Below are positions 33,219 through 40,421 of a DNA stretch of 40,421 nucleotides, piece after piece (position 1 is the first letter of the stretch; each line of letters starts with the position of its first letter). Under the pieces are notes generated by a model that was not told where the DNA came from, made no database searches, and saw only the letters and a program-made list of their open reading frames with translations. The stretch is from positions 1,008,780 through 1,049,200 of the forward strand of contig NW_014577064.1 in NCBI RefSeq assembly GCF_000485595.1, given 5' to 3'. Source of the stretch: Priapulus caudatus. Its lineage: Eukaryota > Priapulida > Priapulimorpha > Priapulimorphida > Priapulidae. A program made the position numbers and the translations under genes.

Positions 33219-36200
33219 CTGCAATAAATACACAACAAAATCACATTTTTGCGTGTTAGCAACATGTTAATTACACAGTTTATAAATAGTGGTTGCCATG
33301 GAAATATTTAGCTTCACTAACACGAGGAAAGGAAACAAAAAGAAGGGACGTATAATGAGATTAGACATCAGAATTATTATAAGGACAAAGGCGTAGTAGT
33401 AAATTCATTCACTTTTACCACGGTTGGAGAGGAAGAGGTACTAAGAGTGCTTAAAAATATTAATACAGGTAAAACTACTGGGTTAGATAATATTCCTGCA
33501 AAATTTATAAACGATGGATCAAATATTATTTTCTCAGCTGTTACTCATGTAATCAACATGACATTTATCCAAGGTCATCCCAATACATAAAAAAACAGCA
33601 AAACAGAACCCAGAAACCATAGGCCTGTGTCAATAATAAGCGTCATGTCCAAAGTTTTGGAGAGAATAGCCTAGTATACCCAAGTAGAGAAATATTTAAT
33701 ACAAAATTCCTTACTATACGAGTTCCAATCTGGCTTTAGATCAAATTTCTCAACTGACACGAGTTTAATCCATCTAACTGATTTCATTCGTAATGAAACT
33801 GACAAAGGAAATCTAACTGGAATGGTTGTTCCTTGAGAGAAATTCTCAAATGACCAGCAGGTGCAATCACCATATTTAAATTATTGCCATTAAAACAACA
33901 GTGTAGCAAACAAAGTAGCATCAGAAAATTGTTTATCACAACTTCATGAAAGCAAGCATTTTTATCTGATAAAATTTACAGCAAAATGTAGCCATGATAT
34001 TCTGATAATTAAATACCAACGAATTGCAAGATGTTCAGTGAGTAAATACTCCTAATCTAAATAACCGTTGAAACATGATGCGCATCACCATGCTCAGTAG
34101 TTATGTAGGCATAGCCATGCACAAATGACGTTTGAAAACAATGAGGAAAGTCATTGTGAGGAAGTGCAGTTTTTGGTGTGCATTAAACAGGCTCTATGAA
34201 ATTTTGGGTGGGTGGATGGGTCCAATTTACCTGCTACGGCTGTGTCGTCTACTCGGACGATGTCGCACCGGACTTTTGCTCCCACTGCGACTGTGTGAAC
34301 TGCAATCAATCAAATTTTGCATAAAAAAACGTCTGTCACTCAAATGTTAAAGATTATATCATACATCACAATTGCTCAACATGATGAGGTTTTTACTCAT
34401 GGTATCCGTCAACCTGTATAAAATTGTGAATTTGTGACAATTAATTATGTAGTATACACATTCAATAACTTTATATTGTAGACACAGTATTTAATTGATC
34501 TAAACCAAGAATGAGCACACCATTTAGTTACTAAAATGTCTCACTTTAAATTATACAGAATTGATTCAAATTAAACAGTCTTGTAGATTCAATCACTGTT
34601 TTAAACTCTGGAATCATATCTGTGAAACATTTTTGTGTTGATAATTAAAAGTATTATTGGTTATAGGGTGTTACTTAATTAAAACCACCACAACTATGTG
34701 CAAGAGTTTCTTACTGCTTTTCATGCACCTACCTATGCCACAGTACTGGCTGCTGACACCACCATCTGCCCATACCACGTGAATGTCGCACCAATACCAT
34801 TCGCAGTGTCACGGCACTGACCAACCATTACCATTAACCCGGCTCGAAATCACTCCTGTTGCTGTGCTCACACCGTATGGGGGTCACTAACCATGGTCTA
34901 CCCCATATACATCACATCACACCACAACCATACACAGCCTGGCAGGATCAAAGGCACAATAAGAAAATTGACAATTTCACATTCATCGTAGCACGGTCAC
35001 CTTCACCTGAAACACGCTATCAATAATTTGCTACACATAAGTACATGTGTACAGAATGGTAGACAGAATTGTATCCACATTGCAAATTACGCATCAAGCA
35101 AACAAAATATAACTGCTATTAGTTTGCTAAGAACATAAACTTGTATGATTTAAGTTAATGTATATGTAAACTAGGACTGCTTATGAAATGCTGACTGCTA
35201 TATGCATCCCCAGTAAACGTGTCAATAAACCCTTTAGAAATTGACATCAGGGAGGTCTCGTTTTATTCGCAAGCAATTGGTTAGTAAGTGAATTTTAATT
35301 TAGGAAAATTACGTGCTTACATTCTATTTATTATTAACTATATCTAGTAAGAATTAACAATGCAAGAAAGCTATAGAAATGTTAATTTTACTATCACTAG
35401 GTAGTTCCTATAAATTTCATCATTGTCCAAAAGGATTATCTTAGTAGACTACTAATAGAGCTACAAAGTAGAGCATATCTAATCTACCAGAAATAGTCCC
35501 CCATTCTCCATTTATTGAGTGTGTTCTATCATAATAATAGTCATTTACAATCAGTGGCTCCCCCAAAAAAACATGAGTAAGTCATAGTTTTAAGAAAGTA
35601 AAGTATTTAAAAATACTTTAAAAAAGTTTTGAATCAGACTTGTGGTTTCCATCATTCCTTATTCCATTCCTGCATATTGTTTATAAAATATCCATATAAC
35701 CACACTTATCTGCCACCAGACAATTAGCCCTCAAATAACCACTGGTCATAGCCTATATTGCTGTTTCCAGCATATGACACAATCTCAGATAACCTGTTAC
35801 ATATCTTCAGGAGTTAATAAAGACAAATTAATTTGTCTTTATTAACTCCTGGTATCTTACCACTATTCCTGCTTTTTAACTGTGTGAAAGCTTCATTTTC
35901 TGCCATATCTTACTTAACTGTGTACAACTAAAACTAATTTAGTTGTCACATTCGTTTCAGTCGAAGGTTAGCTGTCCCATACATTACGATTACATCTGTT
36001 ATTGCGAGTTATTTCTGTAAGCCATCAAATATGCCTTGTTTTACATGTCAATAGTGATGCCATTTGCTATATCAGCATGACACAGTCATTCTTAGATAAT
36101 TGTTTACTTGTATAAAGTCTTTTGCTTACACTTCTGCTTGGAAAACAACTTGAGGTTAAATAAAGCAGAGTTGCTTGTACCCCTGTCCCAGCCACTGATT

Positions 36201-37395
36201 GTACATATTTAGCGTCATGTGTGCTTTGATAAGTCAAACAACAAATCGCAGTGCATGATGAATGGCTCACAAATAAAACGTACTTTTCTCGTCGGTATCC
36301 CCAGACACGGTCACAGTTTCTGGCAAAGTGTCCCCGCCCTCCACACTGGTAGCAGCGCATGTTTGGGTCATAGCCTCGACGGCGACCATCTCCTAATCCC
36401 CGTGTACGCGGCCGTGCCATTGTCACACGAACTTTGCTGCCACACAGAGTTCTGATCAGAATAGAAATTGCATTGGGATTAGTGCAAGGAAACCACACAT
36501 GGTCACATAACATTAAAACTGTAAACTAATATGAAAACAATTTTAGTACTAAGTTAGCAACCAATAATACAATTCTTTTTATATTATACGACCGTTCAAA
36601 GATGGGCATAACCTCAACTCTATTCCTAACTATAATATAAAATTTAATAGTGAATGTCATGGTACCCAATATAGGCACTAGCTCAATGGTTATTGCTTGA
36701 CTGCATGGCCACAGCAATTAGCACTGCCTAACAATAATTCCGCTTAGTATTAACCAAATGTGATGCAAATGACTCATGTTATAAAGTACATGCCTTAATG
36801 ACAACAAAAATTGTACCCACGTGTTGTCCAATGCCCTTACGGCTTCCTCGGCTTCATATTTCTTTTTAAAAACCACAAAGGCAAAACATGGAGGGTTTCG
36901 TGCCAACCACACTTCTGCAATATACAACATAGAACACAATCATCTGCTAAAAATTCACAACAAAATGACTCTACGATAAAGCGCAAATCTAGTCATTTTA
37001 AAGTCGCCTAAATCTATGGAAAGATAAGATGATCTTCACAGCAACTCATACTTCAGAGTAGTCTAGCTAACACAACACATCAAATATCCCAAAACACATG
37101 TGAAATAACCATTGAAGCCCTGAAGAAATCCAATTGGACAGAATGTATGTAACTGGTCCAAAAATTTGTTCTGAAACTTCCACATACCAGCTACTAATCC
37201 GTATTTCTCAAATGCTTTTGTTATCTCTGTCTTAGAGCAGTCAATGCCGAGGTCAGCCACGTGGACCCTCACTCCATCTGCCGATGCCTCCTGACTGTGG
37301 GAGCGAGAACGGGAACGGCTCCTGCTGCGTGACCGGTACGATGATCTTCGTGGCGGACTGCGAGACCTTGACCTCGATAAACTGCTACGACCCAT
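33185..37395 (-). CDS. SRSF7/9G8-type SR splicing factor, 5 exons, 190 aa
   Basis: This is a nuclear SR protein, a class that binds exonic enhancers and, for SRSF7, also helps mRNA export. Five GT-AG exons join into 573 nt without a stop. Residues 1-36 are RS-rich. Residues 42-112 form the RRM: RNP2-like VRVHVADL, then VWLARNPPCFAFVVF as RNP1 region, close to SRSF3/SRSF7 VWIARNPPGFAFVEF. Residues 134-147 (CYQCGGRGHFARNC) are a CX2CX4HX4C zinc knuckle, which among animal SR proteins marks SRSF7. Residues 157-190 are a short RS tail ending SVSPRKY. The N-terminal RS block is unusual, and the RNP1 first Gly is Cys. The ATG has G at -3 and +4. Assignment to the SRSF3/7 branch is firm; exact orthology is inferred. 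Confidence 0.9.
33408..33832 (+). pseudogene. Decayed LINE reverse-transcriptase fragment
   Basis: Reads TGLDNIPAKF, then after a frameshift RNHRPVSIISVMSKVLERI and LLYEFQSGFRSNFSTDTSL. These match the fingers/palm start of non-LTR retrotransposon RT (the NYRPISLL...SKVLERI and QSGFR blocks). A stop at 33588-33590, a frameshift and another stop make it non-functional. The fragment ends before the YADD block. It lies in SR-gene intron 4, in opposite orientation to the gene. Confidence 0.82.
34231..34299 (-). CDS. SRSF7-like exon 4, RS domain (residues 158-179)
   Basis: Reads SHSRSGSKSPVRHRPSRR. Acceptor TGATTGCAG; donor AGCAG/GTAAAT, phase 2. Confidence 0.88.
34733..34938 (-). other. Candidate poison cassette exon of the SR gene
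   Basis: Within intron 3, a GC-richer 206-bp stretch is preceded by a pyrimidine-rich tract and TCCTGCCAG acceptor. It is followed by a GGCATAG/GTAGGT donor, the same donor form used by two RILPL1-like exons. Joined to exon 3 it reads KLCMVVV and then TGA; 206 is not a multiple of three either. Inclusion would predict nonsense-mediated decay, as known for SR genes. No transcript evidence is available. Confidence 0.45.
34939..36283. other. SR-gene intron 3, upstream part
   Basis: AT-rich intron sequence between exon 3 and the candidate poison exon. It contains the 44-bp palindrome at 35808 and no other structure that I recognise. Confidence 0.6.
35808..35851. mobile_element. Perfect 44-bp palindrome, mini-element
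   Basis: CAGGAGTTAATAAAGACAA runs into its exact reverse complement with no loop (22-bp arms). ATATCTT on the left and GTATCTT on the right agree at 6 of 7 bases, a possible target-site duplication. It shares the CAGGAG...CTCCTG ends with 29472-29511 but has different inner sequence. Confidence 0.6.
36284..36451 (-). CDS. SRSF7-like exon 3, end of RRM and zinc knuckle (residues 102-156)
   Basis: Starts TLCGSKVRV, the counterpart of VICGSRVRV in SRSF7, and carries the CCHC knuckle. Acceptor TCTGATCAG; donor GAAAA/GTACGT, phase 2. Confidence 0.92.
36821..36914 (-). CDS. SRSF7-like exon 2 (residues 71-100)
   Basis: Encodes VWLARNPPCFAFVVF and the EAEEAVRALDN helix of the RRM. Acceptor TATATTGCAG; donor AACAC/GTGGGT, phase 2. 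Confidence 0.92.
37188..37395 (-). CDS. SRSF7-like exon 1 (residues 1-69)
   Basis: Encodes the N-terminal RS block and the first half of the RRM to EKYGLVA. Donor GTAGCTG/GTATGT, phase 1. A TTTTCAG acceptor at 37439-37445, 43 bases before the ATG, suggests that a 5' untranslated intron ends there. Confidence 0.9.
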
Positions 37396-37401
37396 CGCTT
37401 C

Positions 37402-37437
37402 TAGATTCTTTCCCCGACCTTTGATAATTCTGGCATA
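37402..37437 (-). promoter_or_regulatory. Short upstream ORF in the SR-gene leader
   Basis: An ATG at 37437-37435 opens an 11-codon frame (MPELSKVGERI) that stops at TAG, five bases before the main ATG. It lies just after the possible leader acceptor. Whether it is in the mRNA depends on the real transcription start. Confidence 0.4.
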
Positions 37438-37679
37438 ACTGAAAATGAATTACATAGAATTTTGGGTGCAAATACACTTTACATAACTTGTGTATCATGA
37501 GCGATGCACAGAATTATATGTATAACGAAATGATGCATAATAAGTTAACTAACATAATATCAGAAGTAGATAATAGGGAAGGAGTGTGACTTCAATAAAC
37601 ATGGGAAATTCGTCATTTACTAGCCTTAGAATACCTACGATTTACTACGCGTACAACTCAACCAACTTGAGCTCAAATT

Positions 37680-37894
37680 GTACACAGTACATTCGCCTAG
37701 CATCGTGCAAAATCGTTTCCTCGTATACACCCGCAATCCGGAGATACAGACTAAAACGTACGACACGATTCTCCATTCTGTTGCCAGCAAACCAAATCCA
37801 TAACCCGCCTAACTTGAAACAATAGGCAGCTACTAACGACTCTTGTGCACTCTTGTGCCCTCGGCGATGCGGTGTGGCTCGCTGGGAGATTGGA
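37680..37894. repeat. Left arm of a 215-bp inverted repeat
   Basis: Reverse-complement match to 37990-38204 with modest divergence, including GCATCGTGC and GCGATGCGGTGTGGCTCGCT. The arms are separated by 95 bp. It lies about 285 bp upstream of the SR-gene start codon. Confidence 0.88.
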
Positions 37895-37989
37895 CATCGA
37901 CGTAACACTTGGCGAGCTAATCTTTGACCTATTTACAGCTGGTATGCCCCCACGCACGCACGCCCACCGCAATCAGTAGCAGCTCCAGC

Positions 37990-38204
37990 TCCAATCTCCC
38001 AGCGAGCCACACCGCATCGCCGAGAGCACAAGAGTGTGCAAGAGTCGTTAGTAGCTGCCTATTGTTTCAAGTTAGGTGGGTTATAGATTCGGTTTGCTGG
38101 CAACAGAATGGAGAATCGTGTCGTACGTTTTAGTCTGTATCTCTGGATTGCGGGTGTATACAAGGAAACAATTTCGCACGATGCTAGGCAAATGTACTGT
38201 GTAC
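37990..38204. repeat. Right arm of the 215-bp inverted repeat
   Basis: Partner of 37680-37894. Short frames on opposite strands of the arms give similar peptides because of the repeat, not because of a gene. Confidence 0.88.
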
Positions 38205-39029
38205 GACTATGTCAGATGAGCTAAAAATGCAATGCGGTACAATTACTCATGTACTTGCTCCCATTACATTATGGCGGAGTGGGACGTCTCCTGCAAAAAT
38301 TCACCATATATCTCTGGGTAAAGTAGGCAGTACCAATTGGCAAATTGCATAGTTATATTATAATTCGAACAATTGAACATTTCGCTACGCACAGATACCA
38401 AAATGGAGGCGGTTGGTTGTGTATTTTTCTCGGTGATTGTGTGATACGAAGCGAACGTCGTGTGAATTTTTGCAGACACGCTTTTCCACCCACTCTAGTA
38501 TAACTATAACTAGTATAATATTATTATTAATATTAATAAGTATAATTTTGTTGTTTGTGCTCAGCAGCGTCCGTGTGGTGAACTTGTCTTGTCTTGTAGA
38601 GCAGTTGAACGGAATTTACAGAAAGTTATTACTAATCTACATCTACAAGTTATCTTGAAAAGGGTCGTAGACCCATCACTGAAGTTGTCAGTGGTGACCG
38701 AGTCACGCAGAGTCAGAGTACAGTACGCACGCGGCACAGTACTCAGAGTCAGTAGGCTACACCGCCGCTAACGCTAGAGCGCAGTATCTTCAAGATAATC
38801 TTGTAAGCGCCAGCTAAAAAAAACATGTAACATACGCTATATGTAAACACCATTAGCTAAAACACAGTAACATAGCAAAGGTAACAGGAAATGTTGCAGA
38901 AAACTTACAAATCCGCCGATATGCTAAAACTAAATGTCAACATAGGCCAGTTGTGTATGTGCTGTGGGCTGTGGTGTGTGTGTGAGGTGGGTGTGTGTTG
39001 TGGTGGTTGTTTAGGTGTGATGTGTGAGG
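38205..39029. other. Non-coding stretch, no gene recognised
   Basis: Unique sequence. It probably contains part of the SR-gene 5' region if a leader intron exists, but no promoter motif is convincing. Confidence 0.4.
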
Positions 39030-39995
39030 GGTTAGGTTAGGCGTTAGGTCAGGAATACGGGGGTGATAGGGTTAGGGTTAGAGGGCGTTAGGAGTAAGGC
39101 TTAGGGTTTAGGCGTTAGGGATTTACGGATTAGGGTGAGGGATAGGTCAGGGTAGAGGGGGGGCGGGGTGTAGGGTAGCGGTTAGCATGAATTAGGGTTA
39201 GGGATAGGTTAGGATACGGTTAAGGGTTAGGGTCAGGGTAGGATGAGGTTAGGGATAGGGTCGGGTACGGTTAGGGTTAGGTTAGGGGTGTAGGGTTAGG
39301 GGTAGGGTTTAGGTAAGGGTTAGGGTGTAGGGGTCAGGGTAGGGGTGAAAGGGTACGTATGGGATAGGGTTAGGGGTAGGATTAGGATACGGGTTGAAAG
39401 GTTAGGGTTAGGGGTTAGGGTTAGGCGTTATGGTGTGTACGGGGTGTAAGTAGGGTTAGGGGTAGGCAGTTCAGGGTCAGGCGGGTAGGGTACGGGTTAC
39501 GGGTTAACGGTACGGTCTAGTATAGGTTAGGGCAGGGGTCTAGGGTTAGGCGGTTAGGATCTTAGAGGTTATGGAGTCGTCAGGGGACTAGGGGTTACGA
39601 GTCGCGGGAGCAGGAGTTAGGGTAAGGTGAGGTTACCTATCATATTCTCGATATATACATAGTATAAGATAATATATACTTATATACAGAATATATGGTC
39701 TACGTCTGTTATATACATATATATATGAAATCAAGTATAACTCTAATAAGGGTATAGCGTCCGCGGGGATAAGGTTAGGGCTCCGGGATAGGGTCGTAGG
39801 TCCCGGGTTGGCTGGCCAGCTGGAGGGGGAGGAGTTAGGGTTAGGGTTAGGTTAGCCGTTGGACGTTAGGGTCAGGATAGGGTTTCTGACGTTAGGCGTT
39901 AGGGAGTCACGGAGTAGGGTTAGGGTTAGCGGTGGCGGTTAAGGTCCGCGGATACGGTTAAGGGTCTCTCCGTGGAAGGTTAGGGTCCGGAGAGG
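39030..39995 (+). repeat. Degenerate TTAGGG telomeric-repeat block
   Basis: Dozens of GTTAGGG, TTAGGG and near variants on the plus strand, broken by an AT-rich insert at about 39637-39755. The repeat is metazoan-type telomere sequence with many one-base errors. The G-rich strand runs toward the right end, as at a right-hand chromosome end, but GA-rich DNA follows. Confidence 0.85.
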
Positions 39996-39999
39996 GATT

Positions 40000-40421
40000 A
40001 GTGCCCAGAGATAGATATAGCGATAGAGAGGTAGGAGGCAAGGAGAGAGGGAGAAAGAGAGGAGAGAGAGAAAGAGAGAGAGAGAGAAGAGAGACGAGAG
40101 AGAGAGAGAGAGAGAGAGGAGAGAAGCGTGCTGCGTGGTGTGTGTGGTGTCGTGTGTGTGCAGAGAAGAGATCAGCGATAATAGGAGAGTAGAGCGCACG
40201 TACGTGTGTTGTGGTATACAACGAGAGAGAAGAGAGAGAGAGAAGAAGAGACTGTAGGTAAGCCGCCGGAGAAAGTGCAAAGATAGCGAGAAGAGAGAGA
40301 TAAGCAGGAGAGAAGGGAAGAAGATAGATAAGCGAGAAGAGAGGGGAAGAGAGAGGAGTAAAGAGAGAGAGAGAAAGGAGACGACGAGAGAGAGAGAGAG
40401 AGAGAGGAAGAGACAGCGCTG
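40000..40421. repeat. GA-rich simple repeat at the window end
   Basis: GA/GAAG runs with a short TG stretch near 40137-40160. Ser/Leu or Arg/Glu frames are artefacts. Confidence 0.93.

Noticed and set aside
38403-38444. ATGGAGGCGG start resembling the first exon of a divergent gene
   Set aside because: Only 13 codons before a stop and no convincing donor or following exon.

Overview
The window looks like nuclear DNA of a metazoan, most likely an invertebrate. It holds two intron-split minus-strand genes with GT-AG splice sites and animal-type products. It also has many small TIR transposons, very large microsatellite blocks and TTAGGG-type telomeric repeat. I cannot name the species; a sponge or another early-branching marine invertebrate is only a guess. 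There is no bacterial, phage or CRISPR content.

Layout. Positions 1-2869 are non-coding: a mariner-like TIR element (814-1301), then TG, GTTT, GATA and GA simple repeats. Positions 2870-18430 are two tandem copies of a gene-less unit of about 7.6-7.9 kb. Each copy carries a TG block, a small TIR element, a roughly 2.1-kb TATG array and a purine tract. The copies differ by many single-base indels, except for a 1,005-bp island that looks identical. Positions 18431-22847 hold a GC-rich 22-bp minisatellite and AT-rich intergenic DNA.

Genes. An 8-exon gene on the minus strand (28885 to 22848) encodes a 427-residue RILP-like protein. It is a RILPL1 homologue with an N-terminal RH1 region, coiled coil, RH2 motif and a conserved GIKRFF C-terminal motif; all eight exons join in frame. 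A second minus-strand gene (37395 to 33185, 5 exons, 190 residues) encodes an SRSF7/9G8-type splicing factor. Its order is RS, RRM, CCHC zinc knuckle, RS, and its third intron holds a plausible poison exon. Between and within the genes lie MITE-like elements (pogo, hAT, PIF/Harbinger types), a decayed LINE reverse transcriptase and tiny palindromic insertions flanked by short direct repeats.

The right end has a 215-bp inverted repeat upstream of the SR gene, then a degenerate TTAGGG block (about 39030-39995) and a GA-rich tract. The two genes are neighbours but have no evident shared pathway: one is a phospho-Rab effector for vesicle and cilium traffic, the other acts in nuclear splicing.

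Most promising points: the family of minimal palindromic TIR elements, the poison-exon candidate, the RS-first SR protein, the duplicated coiled-coil exon of RILPL1, and the identical island inside two noisy duplicate units. All calls were read by eye; no alignment or database search was run.
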